DNA from: Chloroflexi bacterium HGW-Chloroflexi-10
GTDB taxonomy: Bacteria > Chloroflexota > Anaerolineae > Anaerolineales > Anaerolineaceae
Length of the DNA stretch: 37,449 nucleotides
Direction: 5' to 3'
Assembly: GCA_002840755.1 (NCBI GenBank)
Contig: PHBZ01000037.1
Coordinates: 1 to 37,449 of the forward strand
A program made the translations under genes and the position numbers. Position 1 is the stretch's first letter; each line of letters starts with the position of its first letter. This document shows positions 16,492 through 24,611 of this stretch, one piece after another. The notes below the pieces were generated by a model that was not told the DNA's origin, ran no database searches, and worked only from the letters and a program-made list of their open reading frames with translations.

Positions 16492-16583
16492 AACAGTCCT
16501 GGAAAACAGGACTGTTGCTTAAAAAACCACTGGCATGAGGGGGTCATGCCAGTTTTTGCCTGGGTTGAGGGGGACAACCCAGG
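16492..16583. terminator. Three tandem bidirectional hairpins between convergent genes
   Basis: Hairpin 1: AACAGTCCTG (16492-16501) / CAGGACTGTT (16507-16516). Hairpin 2: ACTGGCATGA (16529-16538) / TCATGCCAGT (16544-16553), followed by TTTT. Hairpin 3: CCTGGGTTG (16559-16567) / CAACCCAGG (16575-16583). All stems are perfect, and hairpins 2 and 3 have GAGGGGG-type loops. On the minus strand, hairpin 2 is followed by GGTTTTTT and hairpin 1 by a T-rich tract, so the array can stop both the HMA transcript and the glutamate-synthase-like transcript. Confidence 0.8.
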
Positions 16584-16666
16584 TAACAATATTATATACA
16601 ATTTCAAAAAAAAGGGAAGGCTTTTTAAGAATTTTTAAGATAAAAATATACCCGATCTCCTTCGGT

Positions 16667-18067
16667 TTACCAGGCACCAGTTTCCAGGTATTCTTGAATG
16701 GCGCGGGCGGCGATTTTCGCCTGACCCATGGCAACAATCACGGTGGCGCCGCCGGTAACCACATCACCACCAGCAAACACACCTTTTTTGGAAGTTTTCA
16801 TACTGCTGCTTTCCACAGTCAGAATGCCGCCTTTCGCGGTTTTCAGATCCGGTGTTGTCCCGGTAATCAGCGGGCTGGGGCTTTGCCCAATGGCGATGAT
16901 CGCCACATCCGTGGGAATCCGGAAATTGGAACCTTCTACTGCCACCGGGCGACGTCTGCCGGAGGCATCCGCTTCGCCTAATTCGTTGCGCAAACATTCC
17001 AGCTCGGTCAGGCGTCCATCTTCGCCGTGGAAGGCAACCGGTGTGGTCAGTAAATAAAACTTAACCCCTTCTTGCTCGGCGTGGTGAATTTCTTCAGCAC
17101 GAGCTGGCATTTCGGCGCGTGAACGGCGATAGACAATGATCGATTCTTCAGCGCCCAGACGCAGTGCTGTCCGGGCTGCATCCATGGCCGTATTGCCGGC
17201 GCCCACGGTCACCACCCGCCGTCCGCGGGCTACCGGGGTGTCGTATTCCGGGAAGCGATAAGCTTTCATCAGGTTGGCGCGCGTCAGGTATTCGTTGGAG
17301 GAGTACACCCCACCCAGGTTCTCACCGGGAATATCCAGGAACCATGGCAGGCCTGCGCCGGTACCCAGGAATACAGCATCAAATTCTTCCAATAATTCAT
17401 CGACAGTGATGGAATTGCCAACGATAAAATCTTTCTTAATTTCTACGCCCAGACTGCATATATTATTCACTTCGTGCTTAACGATGCTTTTCGGTAGACG
17501 GAACTCGGGAATACCGTAAACCAGCACACCACCGGGCTCATGCAGGGCTTCGAAAATGGTGACGTGATGTCCCTGGCGGGCCAGATCGGCAGCCACGGTT
17601 AAACCGGCCGGGCCAGAGCCGACCACAGCTACTTTTTTGCCGGTGGACGGCGCGATCAGCGTTTCGGTATCCACCGGGTTCTCGCGCTCCCAATCAGCTA
17701 CAAAACGTTCCAGGCGGCCAATGGCAACCGGTTCATATTTTTTATTCAGGATGCAGGCGCCTTCACACTGGCTTTCCTGTGGGCAGACTCGTCCGCAGAT
17801 GGCCGGAAGAGCATTGGTCTCTTTGATCAGGTTAAGCGCGCCGCGAAAATCGCCCACTTCAACCAGCTTGAGAAAACCGGGAATATTGATGTTAACCGGG
17901 CAGCCCTGCATGCAGCTTGGTTTGGCGCATTCCAGGCAGCGCGCAGCCTCTGCCATGGCTTGTTCGGCGCTGTAACCAAAGGTAACTTCGGCGTAATTAT
18001 GCCGGCGGATTTCCGGGGCCTGCTCGGGCATGGGTGTTTTTTTTGGGATGATGCTTTTCTTAGGCAC
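16667..18067 (-). CDS. NfnB/SudA/GltA-like FAD-dependent oxidoreductase, large subunit
   Basis: 466 residues from a GTG at 18067, with GAGGGGAG upstream; its start overlaps the previous gene's stop by eight bases. N-terminal [4Fe-4S]-binding Cys groups are CLECAKPSCMQGC and CGRVCPQESQCEGAC. FAD-binding motif GSGPAGLTVAADLARQGHHV and NADPH-binding motif GAGNTAMDAARTALRLG follow, and the C-terminal FAD contact region ends in VFAGGDVVTGGATV. This is the architecture of the glutamate synthase small-subunit family, which includes NfnB and SudA. Next to an NfnA/SudB-type gene it is most likely the large subunit of a ferredoxin:NADP(H) oxidoreductase, perhaps electron-bifurcating. Its place behind metVF suggests electron supply for one-carbon reduction. 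Confidence 0.88.
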   Translation of the reverse strand: MPKKSIIPKKTPMPEQAPEIRRHNYAEVTFGYSAEQAMAEAARCLECAKPSCMQGCPVNINIPGFLKLVEVGDFRGALNLIKETNALPAICGRVCPQESQCEGACILNKKYEPVAIGRLERFVADWERENPVDTETLIAPSTGKKVAVVGSGPAGLTVAADLARQGHHVTIFEALHEPGGVLVYGIPEFRLPKSIVKHEVNNICSLGVEIKKDFIVGNSITVDELLEEFDAVFLGTGAGLPWFLDIPGENLGGVYSSNEYLTRANLMKAYRFPEYDTPVARGRRVVTVGAGNTAMDAARTALRLGAEESIIVYRRSRAEMPARAEEIHHAEQEGVKFYLLTTPVAFHGEDGRLTELECLRNELGEADASGRRRPVAVEGSNFRIPTDVAIIAIGQSPSPLITGTTPDLKTAKGGILTVESSSMKTSKKGVFAGGDVVTGGATVIVAMGQAKIAARAIQEYLETGAW

Positions 18068-18938
18068 TTATTGAGCTCCCCTCGGCTGCTTTAAGAGCAG
18101 CCTCCAGTTTGCATTGGTGTTCTTCCCAATACTGCATGGCTTCTTTCTCTTCGGTGTGATAGAAGGCCAGGCGGGCGAGTAAATTCTCCCAGTCCACCTG
18201 GTGGGCATCGAATTCCGGCCCATCCACACACACAAATTTGGTGCCATTGTTAAGTACCACCCGGCAGCCGCCGCACATACCGGTTCCGTCAATCATCACC
18301 GTGTTTAAGCTGACAATAGTGGGGACGTTAAAAGGACGGGTCGTCTCGGCGGCAAACTTCATCATGATCGCCGGACCAATTGCCCACACCCGGTTAATTA
18401 CTCCTGGACGGTTGAGGACATCTTTTAACGGTTCAGTGACGCGCGCCTTGATCCCGGCACTGCCGTCATCGCTGCAGACGATTAATTCGTCAGAAAACTC
18501 TGCCATGCGCTCTTCCCAGAAGATCAGATCCTTACTGCGCGCACCGATGATCGAAATCACATGATTACCGGCTTGCTTTAATGCTCGCGTAATCGGGAAG
18601 AGCGGCGCAATTCCCACACCACCGCCTACCATTACAACGGTGCCATAATTCTCGATTTTGGTGGGATGCCCCAATGGGCCGGCAACATTTTCAAAGCCCT
18701 CTCCCTTGATTAACAATCCCATTTGTTTGGTGGATTTGCCTACTTCCTGAAAAATCAGGGTGATGGTTCCTTTTTGGGGATCGTAGTCCGCGATGGTGAA
18801 GGGGATACGCTCGCCAGTTTCATCGGTGCGGACAATCACGAATTGTCCGGGCTGGGCCTTTTGGGCTACTTGAGGGGCAGACACGACGACCAGTTTCACC
18901 AGGTCGCTTAGAATTTGTTTATGCAGGATCGGGTACAC
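18060..18938 (-). CDS. NfnA/SudB-like ferredoxin-NADP reductase subunit
   Basis: The GTG at 18938 is chosen: AAAGGAAG lies six bases upstream, and the text then reads YPILHKQILSDLVKLVVVSAP, as expected for the family. This gives 292 residues. FAD-binding segment PGQFVIVRTDETGERIPFTIADYD, NAD-binding segment VVMVGGGVGIAPLFPITRAL, and C-terminal [2Fe-2S] cysteines in DGTGMCGGCRVV followed by FVCVDGPEFDAH are all present. With the large subunit downstream it forms the heterodimer known as NfnAB or SudBA. Bifurcating function cannot be decided from sequence alone. Two-gene operon with its own promoter at 19049-19077. Confidence 0.88.
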   Translation of the reverse strand: MYPILHKQILSDLVKLVVVSAPQVAQKAQPGQFVIVRTDETGERIPFTIADYDPQKGTITLIFQEVGKSTKQMGLLIKGEGFENVAGPLGHPTKIENYGTVVMVGGGVGIAPLFPITRALKQAGNHVISIIGARSKDLIFWEERMAEFSDELIVCSDDGSAGIKARVTEPLKDVLNRPGVINRVWAIGPAIMMKFAAETTRPFNVPTIVSLNTVMIDGTGMCGGCRVVLNNGTKFVCVDGPEFDAHQVDWENLLARLAFYHTEEKEAMQYWEEHQCKLEAALKAAEGSSISA

Positions 18939-19048
18939 AGGGAACTTCCTTTTCAACGCAAAGCATTGCTTTAATATTTCCAACCAGAAAAATGGAATCG
19001 GTAACACAAATTAGATCTGAAGGAGTTGCTTGTTTGCAGCGCTGCTCC

Positions 19049-19077
19049 ATTATATCAACAGTCGACGCTTGTGTGAA
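19049..19077 (-). promoter_or_regulatory. Sigma-70-like promoter for the Nfn-like pair
   Basis: Read on the minus strand: TTCACA (19077-19072), a 17-base spacer, TATAAT (19054-19049). It lies about 110 bases before the GTG start of the small subunit, inside the 230-base gap after the metVF gene, so the pair can be expressed separately from folD-metVF. Confidence 0.6.
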
Positions 19078-19168
19078 ACCACAGATCGCCGGTTTATGCG
19101 CTTTCACAATACCAGCATTCTTCTATGCATGGCGGGTTCAATTTGTTGTGTTCCATGCTGTCTATGCG

Positions 19169-20632
19169 TTATCCGGCTGCGCTGCTGTGATTGGGTAAGA
19201 GCCCGGCTTCAGTGATGATCCGCGGAACAACTTCTTCCCAGCCTACGGTCATAATATGCAGACCATTGATCCCTTCCAGTTTTCGGATTTTTTCAATTAA
19301 CTCCAGGGTGATGCGAATGCCTTCTTCGGCTGCGTTACCGGCAGTTTCCGCATCCGACAGGCGCTTCATAATCGCCTCAGGAATATGAATACCGGGAACC
19401 TCATCATGCATGTAGCGGGCAACTTTCACTGATTTTAAGGGAGAAATACCCACCAGAATGTAGACCTTATCCAGAATATTGCGGGCTGCCAGCGCATTCA
19501 GCCAGGTTTCCAATCTTTCGATATCAAAAACCAGGTTTGTCTGGAAGAACTGTGCACCGGCATTAACTTTTTTATGTTCGCGCAATGCCTGATATTTTAT
19601 CTCGGAAGCATACGGGGATGCGGCTGAGCCAAGGAAGTATTTTGGGGGAAATTTGATATTGCGTTCGTCGAGATACTTGCCTTCATCGCGCATCTGGCGC
19701 AGAACCCACAACATCTGAATCGAATCGAGGTCCAGGATATCCATGCGTCCCTTGGGTTTGGGTGATAAGCGGTTGCTGTCGCCGGTGATGCATAGAATAT
19801 TGCGAATGCCCAATGCGGCAGCCCCGAGTGCCTCGGATTGCAGTCCAACCCGGGTAATGTCCCGGGCGGCAATTTGCAATACCGCTTCGGCGCCGCGTTG
19901 AACGGCAATTGCAGAGCATGCCAATGAGGACATGCGCGGGGTGGCAGAAGCGCCATCGGTGAAATTGACAGCGGTTACAAACGGTTTCATCAAGTCGATG
20001 TTGTCTTTCAGTTTCTTGGTGGAAGCCGTCATCGGTGGTTGGATTTCAGTGGTGACTACAAATTCACCGGCTTTAAGGCGCCTTTCCAATTCGGATGCAG
20101 GTTCCTCATATTTAGGTACGTGGTATTCCGAATCGCCTTGCCACCAATCCGGTTGACGTACCGGGCGAAAAATGCCGTCCCAGGTTTCTTCGCGGGTTTC
20201 AGCATCTTTGGATGTCAATCCGCTGATGACATTGCGGGTGCCGTTGATTTTAATTTGTTCCACCAACCGGCCCAGTTGTTCACTGCCCACCAGATCCCAG
20301 TCCAGGGGGGGCAGCACCTCCATGAGGAGTTCTTCACGTCCCAGTTTAAACGCGCGTTCATAGATCTTGTACCAGATGCACGGGCGGGTTTCATCCACAT
20401 AACAATGCTCTGCGGTTGAACCACCACAGGGGCCGTTGCGCAAACCTTTGGGGCATTCCATTGGGCAAATAAAAGCCGTTTCCTGAAGTAAACAGTTTCC
20501 ACACTGCCGGCAGCCCCATAGTGGGCCTTTGTACAGCATTTCAATACTGTTCAATAAACGGTTGCCAAAGGTCTCCCGACGAAACGGATAATAAATGGGT
20601 TGCCAACGGCGGCCTGGGGTGAAGATAGGCAT
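19169..20632 (-). CDS. metF: Fused MetV-MetF methylenetetrahydrofolate reductase
   Basis: 487 residues; AGGAG lies before the ATG at 20632. Residues 1 to about 130 are the MTHFR C-terminal/MetV domain with its zinc or cluster Cys groups (WGCRQCGNCLLQETAFICP, ECPKGLRNGPCGG). Residues about 170-480 form the MetF barrel: EFVVTTEIQPP, AVNFTDGASATPRMSS, LGIRNILCITGDSN, YILVGISPLKS, and HIMTVGWEEVVPRI. The enzyme interconverts methylene-THF and methyl-THF. In characterised acetogens MetV and MetF are separate proteins; here one polypeptide carries both. The folD gene is 15 bases upstream and the electron-transfer pair downstream. In this window the enzyme links the corrinoid methyltransferases to the folate pool. 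Confidence 0.9.
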   Translation of the reverse strand: MPIFTPGRRWQPIYYPFRRETFGNRLLNSIEMLYKGPLWGCRQCGNCLLQETAFICPMECPKGLRNGPCGGSTAEHCYVDETRPCIWYKIYERAFKLGREELLMEVLPPLDWDLVGSEQLGRLVEQIKINGTRNVISGLTSKDAETREETWDGIFRPVRQPDWWQGDSEYHVPKYEEPASELERRLKAGEFVVTTEIQPPMTASTKKLKDNIDLMKPFVTAVNFTDGASATPRMSSLACSAIAVQRGAEAVLQIAARDITRVGLQSEALGAAALGIRNILCITGDSNRLSPKPKGRMDILDLDSIQMLWVLRQMRDEGKYLDERNIKFPPKYFLGSAASPYASEIKYQALREHKKVNAGAQFFQTNLVFDIERLETWLNALAARNILDKVYILVGISPLKSVKVARYMHDEVPGIHIPEAIMKRLSDAETAGNAAEEGIRITLELIEKIRKLEGINGLHIMTVGWEEVVPRIITEAGLLPNHSSAAG

Positions 20633-20647
20633 AAAATACTCCTGTTA

Positions 20648-21526
20648 TTAAGTTTCCTGTATTTCGGCGGCGTGCAGGGTGTTTTTCATTAACATGGCAA
20701 TTGTCATCGGGCCAACCCCGCCGGGTACGGGTGTGATCCAGCCGGCAACCTCTTTGGCTTCGTCAAAGCAGACATCACCCACCAGGCGGTGACCGCTCTT
20801 ACGCGTGCTGTCCACAACCTGGTTGATCCCCACATCAATGACAGCAGCTCCGGGCTTGATCCATGAACCACGTACCATTTCGGTTCTGCCGATGGCGGCA
20901 ATGACAATATCCGCGTTTCGTACCACATCCGGTAGGTCGCGTGTGCGTGAGTGGCATACTGTAACGGTGGCGTTGCGTCCAATTAACAGCAGCGCGGCCG
21001 GCATGCCCACAATATTGGAGCGTCCCAGCACTACAGCGTTGGCGCCTTCCAACTTCACCCCAACCTGTTCCAGCAAGTAGATGCAGCCGAAGGGGGTACA
21101 CGGTACAAATAGAGGTTCGCGTCCCTTTTGAGCCAGGCGTCCAATATTTAACGGAGAGAAACCATCCACATCTTTTTCAATGCTGATCAGGGAGAGCACG
21201 CGCTCTTCATCCAGGTGAGCAGGCATAGGTAATTGCACCAGGATGCCGCTGACGCGCCGGTCATCGTTTAATTTTTTTACCAAATCTTCCACCTGGCTCT
21301 GGTTGGCATCCGCGGGCAGCGTATGATTAACCGAACCCATGCCCAGGTCGGCGCAGGCTTTTTGTTTGGAAGCGACATAAGCCGCCGAGTCGGGGCGGTC
21401 ACCGATTAATACGGTGGCTAATGTGGGCTGCATTTTTCCCAGGGCAGTGCGTTTCATCACAGCATCAGCCACTTCCATACGTAACTTTTGTGCAATTGCT
21501 TTTCCATCAATTAGTTGAGCGGTCAT
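20648..21526 (-). CDS. folD: Methylenetetrahydrofolate dehydrogenase/cyclohydrolase
   Basis: 292 residues, normal for bifunctional FolD; AAAGGAG precedes the ATG. Catalytic YVASK (Tyr49 and Lys53), QLPMPAHLDEERVL, EKDVDGFSPLNIGRLA, and the nucleotide-binding VVLGRSNIVGMPAALLL are intact, as is GGVGPMTIAMLM near the end. It interconverts methylene-, methenyl- and formyl-THF. The broken fhs gene ends 32 bases upstream on the same strand, so folD and metVF were and probably still are transcribed from the fhs promoter. Confidence 0.95.
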   Translation of the reverse strand: MTAQLIDGKAIAQKLRMEVADAVMKRTALGKMQPTLATVLIGDRPDSAAYVASKQKACADLGMGSVNHTLPADANQSQVEDLVKKLNDDRRVSGILVQLPMPAHLDEERVLSLISIEKDVDGFSPLNIGRLAQKGREPLFVPCTPFGCIYLLEQVGVKLEGANAVVLGRSNIVGMPAALLLIGRNATVTVCHSRTRDLPDVVRNADIVIAAIGRTEMVRGSWIKPGAAVIDVGINQVVDSTRKSGHRLVGDVCFDEAKEVAGWITPVPGGVGPMTIAMLMKNTLHAAEIQET

Positions 21527-21558
21527 TACTTTCTCCTTTTTATCAGAACCGGCGGGGC

Positions 21559-22038
21559 TTAGAACAAACCAAGCACTTTGCCTGTTTTCAAATCCAGATC
21601 AACATCCTAGAATGGTGGTCTGGTGGGTAAGCCGGGCATTGTGCGCATTTTGCCCAGCAGCGGATAAAGGAAACCTGCTCCTACACTGGCACGGATATCA
21701 CGAACTTTTACGCGAAACCCTGAAGGCGCACCTTTCAGGTTGGGGCTGTGCTGAAGGAGAGGTGGGTTTTGGCCATACAAATGGGCAATTTATCAAAACC
21801 CAGTTTAGTATACAACGTAATTTTCTCTTCTGCTTCAGGAGACAGATCCATTCCTTCTGTGCCGTAGATTTCTTTACAAATAATTTCCATTTTCGTAAAA
21901 CTCCAACTCTTGCGGTAGAATACCGGCTTCTTCGGCAATCCGCGCAATCGGCTCAATCGCGGCGGCCTGAGCGATATCAATATCGCCTGGCACTGGACGG
22001 ACCAGTTTCAACCTGGTGGGTGATTGTGGGCTGGACAT
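21559..22038 (-). pseudogene. fhs: Formate-tetrahydrofolate ligase with internal deletion
   Basis: The ATG at 22038 (CCGGAG upstream) opens a frame reading PGDIDIAQAAAIEPIARIAE and ELEFY, the N-terminus of FTHFS. At about 21885-21905 the text jumps to MEIICKEIYGTEGMDLSPEA and LGFDKLPICMAKT, which is FTHFS C-terminal sequence in a different frame. A further single-base shift near 21748-21756 is needed to continue into KGAPSGFRVKVRDIRASVGA, then MRTMPGLPTRPPF. An in-frame TAG then precedes DVDLDLKTGKVLGLF and the final stop. About 160 codons remain of roughly 560, and the whole ATP- and formate-binding core is absent. The gene cannot work as shown. Whether this is a true mutation or an assembly error cannot be told from the sequence. 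Confidence 0.88.
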
Positions 22039-22391
22039 ATTTAGTTTTACTCCGGAAAAAGGGTGTGGAGATTAAGAAATACTGTTTGGGGCGTCAGGAA
22101 GAGGGGGTGTTATTGGGGTTGCAAAACAGAATAATAAAAGTCAACATAATCATTATATATATAGTCCCCTAGGGATGTCAATGTTTTTTTTGCGTTTATG
22201 ACCAAAGTTTGCTATTTAGATGATCTTTGTCAATTATGGGTGGATCAAAATTTATAAACTTATATAGGTAATCTATTGTATAATGGGCTAGAGAAGTAGA
22301 CCAATTTAACCTGATTCGGGCGTTCTCCTCCAGTTTTCGCTGGTTAAGCCAATGAGTCTGTAAACCTTAGAGCCTACAATTGGACTGATGC
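22039..22391. other. Divergent regulatory region between fhs and gntR
   Basis: No gene. It contains the fhs promoter on the minus strand (22152-22181) and, on plus, a -10-like TATAAT at about 22278-22283 before the first gntR gene. A small hairpin CCAG-TTTTCG-CTGG occurs near 22331-22344. GAGAAGTAGA near 22291 resembles GAGAAGTAAA upstream of the second gntR and could be a shared operator half-site. Confidence 0.4.
22152..22181 (-). promoter_or_regulatory. Strong sigma-70-like promoter for fhs-folD-metVF
   Basis: On the minus strand: TTGACA (22181-22176), an 18-base spacer, TATAAT (22157-22152). Both hexamers match consensus exactly. The spacer contains the palindrome CCCTAGGG, a possible operator. 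The ATG of the fhs remnant is about 115 bases downstream. Confidence 0.7.
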
Positions 22392-23159
22392 ATGAATAAA
22401 GAATTTCGACCGGCAACCAACGGTCAGTACCAGATCAATAAAGAGTCCTATGAACCGGCCTACCTGCAGTTGGCCAATATCCTCCGGCGGCAAATTTCGG
22501 AAGGACTGTTTTTTCCGGGAGGTTTATTGCCGTCCGAAGCGCAGTTAGTGCGCCGCTATGGTATCAGCCCGATGACGGTGCGCCGTTCGATTAATTTGCT
22601 TTCCGACCAGGGTGTTGTCAGCACGGAACAGGGACGCGGCACCTATGTGCGCCCATTGGAATTAAGCTCGGCTATTTTTGATTTGCAGGAATTGCAGGAT
22701 CTGGTAGAACACGGCACCGCCGCTGATGTAAAACTTTTGGATGTTCGTATTATTTCAGCAGTGGAAAATACAGCGCGCAAATTGGATATTCCGGTGGGTA
22801 CACCCACCATATATTTACGGCGATTATTTAAACAGGATGGCCAGCCGATTTTCTATCACCGCGCTTACCTGATCTATGATCCCACCCGCCCGATAGTGGA
22901 AGCCGAGATGGATGTTACTTCTCTCAAAGGCTTGTTTTCTCATAGTGATAGTACCTTATTGAAACGCGGCCAATTAACCATCGATTCAATTCTAATGAAT
23001 GCAGAAGAAGCGGAGTTGCTACAAACTTCTTTACCGGCTGCCGCGTTCAACCTGGAGCATTTGTTTTACGATTTTAACGATCGCCCGGTGAGTTGGGGTT
23101 GGTTTATTTTTCGCAGTGACCGGTTGCACTTCACAACGCGATTAGGCCTTAATCTTTAA
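22392..23159 (+). CDS. GntR/HutC-family regulator with UTRA domain (copy 1)
   Basis: 255 residues. N-terminal winged helix: YEPAYLQLANILRRQI, then LPSEAQLVRRYGISPMTVRRSINLL and QGRGTYVRP. The C-terminal UTRA ligand domain runs from about residue 95 (ARKLDIPVGTPTIYLRRLF, FYHRAYLIYDP, LFYDFNDRPVSWGWF). It is paralogous along its whole length to the regulator at 24612-25367, including the shared ending VSWGWF...R.DRL.FTT. Next to a corrinoid protein it probably senses a methylated substrate or a one-carbon metabolite and controls the nearby methyltransferase genes, but the ligand is unknown. Confidence 0.9.
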   Translation: MNKEFRPATNGQYQINKESYEPAYLQLANILRRQISEGLFFPGGLLPSEAQLVRRYGISPMTVRRSINLLSDQGVVSTEQGRGTYVRPLELSSAIFDLQELQDLVEHGTAADVKLLDVRIISAVENTARKLDIPVGTPTIYLRRLFKQDGQPIFYHRAYLIYDPTRPIVEAEMDVTSLKGLFSHSDSTLLKRGQLTIDSILMNAEEAELLQTSLPAAAFNLEHLFYDFNDRPVSWGWFIFRSDRLHFTTRLGLNL

Positions 23160-23179
23160 TATCCGTGTCGCTTTTTTTT

Positions 23180-23202
23180 CGCTGCCTTAAAATCAGGCAG
23201 CG
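23180..23202 (+). promoter_or_regulatory. Hairpin between gntR copy 1 and corrinoid gene
   Basis: Perfect 7-bp stem CGCTGCC (23180-23186) / GGCAGCG (23196-23202) directly after a run of eight T, and just before the GGAG ribosome-binding site of the corrinoid protein. The T-run is on the wrong side for a terminator, so a role in translation or RNA processing is more likely. Confidence 0.4.
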
Positions 23203-23217
23203 GTTTGGAGAGGTTCT

Positions 23218-23886
23218 ATGGATCAGAACTCGAATTCCTTAAATCCACTGGAAGATTTAGTAAATCAGGTTGCTGACTTAAATGAAAATGATGCGCTGGC
23301 GATCGTCCGGCAGAGGATAGCCAGGGGAGATAAGCCTTTCGATATTGTTGAAGATTGCAAAGCTGGTATGCAGATTATTGGGCAGCGTTACGAAAAGCAT
23401 GAGTATTTCCTTTCCGGGTTGATTATGGGCGGAGAAATATTTCGGGAAGTGATGCAGTTGCTGAACCCTTTGATCTCTGATAAGTATCACAGCAATGAAT
23501 TGGGTAAAATCTTGTTAGGCACGGTAGCCGGGGATATCCATGATATTGGCAAAAATATTTTGAGTATGCTGGTGACCAGTTACGGCTTTACCGTTTTTGA
23601 TCTGGGTGTGGATGTGCCTGCGGAGGAATTTTCTCAAAAGGCTCGTGAACTTAAACCGGATATTATTGGTCTCTCAGGTTTGTTGACCAGCTCATTTGAT
23701 TCGATGAAAAACACCATAAAAATATTGCGCAGTGGCCCGGATATTGCGGCGTCCGCTACGCCAATTGTTGTCGGCGGCAGTACGGTAGATCACCAGACCT
23801 GCATGTACGTAGGCGCAGATCATTGGGCGAATGACGCCATGGTTGGGGTCAATTTATTCAAACAATTGATCGTTCAAAAACAGTAG
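23218..23886 (+). CDS. Corrinoid (B12-binding) methyl-carrier protein, copy 1
   Basis: 222 residues with the standard two-part architecture: a helical cap domain (residues 10-95, including FDIVEDCKAGMQIIGQRYEKHEYFLSGLI) and a Rossmann-like B12 domain. The lower-ligand motif is GDIHDIGKN, followed at family spacing by GLSGLL (S-x-L) and VVGGSTV (GG). GGAGAG lies before the ATG. It has no methyltransferase gene of its own; it sits 58 bases after gntR copy 1 and converges with copy 2. It may serve a methyltransferase encoded elsewhere or report methyl-corrinoid status to the regulator. Confidence 0.92.
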   Translation: MDQNSNSLNPLEDLVNQVADLNENDALAIVRQRIARGDKPFDIVEDCKAGMQIIGQRYEKHEYFLSGLIMGGEIFREVMQLLNPLISDKYHSNELGKILLGTVAGDIHDIGKNILSMLVTSYGFTVFDLGVDVPAEEFSQKARELKPDIIGLSGLLTSSFDSMKNTIKILRSGPDIAASATPIVVGGSTVDHQTCMYVGADHWANDAMVGVNLFKQLIVQKQ

Positions 23887-23915
23887 CAATTTATCTACTT
23901 GACTGATTTATCAGA

Positions 23916-24587
23916 CTATTTGGTTCTGCCGATCGCCAATTGCTGCAAACACCAGTTTACGCCCTGCATGGCGTCTTCAGACCAATGGTCCGCCCCTACA
24001 TAGCGGCAAACATCCTGATTGACCTGGCCCCCAATAATGATCGGTATGTTCTTGCATTCCGGATCGGCGCGCAGCAAGGAAACAGTTTCTTTCATTGAGG
24101 TGTGTGCCGAGATAATCAGGCAGGAAAGCCCGATGGCAACCGGTTTTATCTCGCGCGCTTTTGTTAAAAATTCCTGTGGGGCTACATCGACACCCAGGTC
24201 GCAAATAGTGAAACCATGCACATTTAAGAGTATCTGGAAGAGGTCTTTACCGGCATCGTGGATATCACCCTGAACGGTACCAATCAGTACTTTTCCCAGC
24301 GATTTGCCAAAGTAATTCTTGTCGGTGAGGGGTTGTACAATTTCCATCACCTCCCTTAATATTTCTCCGGCCAGAATTAACCCAGCCAGGTAATACTCCT
24401 TTTGTTCATAGCGTTTTCCTACCAGGATCATACCCTGCCGGCAGTCTTCCACAATATTAAGTGGATCATCTCCACGGGATACGCGCTCTTGCACCAACTT
24501 TAAGACATCCTGATCCTTCAGGTCTGCGACACTCTGGATCAATTTTGCTGAGAGATCATCATGCTGAACACTTTTTCCGTCGCTCAT
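23916..24587 (-). CDS. Corrinoid (B12-binding) methyl-carrier protein, copy 2
   Basis: 223 residues; AAAGGA before the ATG. Cap domain DPLNIVEDCRQGMILVGKRY, then the B12 motif GDIHDAGKD, S-x-L as GLSCLI, and the GG motif IIIGGQV. End (YVGADHWSEDAMQGVNW) closely follows that of copy 1 (YVGADHWANDAMVGVN), so the two are recent paralogues. It is co-oriented with gntR copy 2, which lies upstream with a 24-base gap. Only 29 bases separate its stop from that of copy 1, and no clear terminator is seen there. Confidence 0.92.
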   Translation of the reverse strand: MSDGKSVQHDDLSAKLIQSVADLKDQDVLKLVQERVSRGDDPLNIVEDCRQGMILVGKRYEQKEYYLAGLILAGEILREVMEIVQPLTDKNYFGKSLGKVLIGTVQGDIHDAGKDLFQILLNVHGFTICDLGVDVAPQEFLTKAREIKPVAIGLSCLIISAHTSMKETVSLLRADPECKNIPIIIGGQVNQDVCRYVGADHWSEDAMQGVNWCLQQLAIGRTK

Positions 24588-24611
24588 GGAAATTTTCCTT
24601 TACAAGAGTAC

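Noticed and set aside
19030..19215. Small Cys-rich plus-strand frames in the gap before metVF
   Set aside because: No ribosome-binding site or family, and they overlap the minus-strand promoter of the Nfn-like pair and the metVF end.
21612..22172. 186-codon plus-strand frame over the fhs remnant
   Set aside because: It reads antisense through recognisable fhs sequence and has no family motif or ribosome-binding site.
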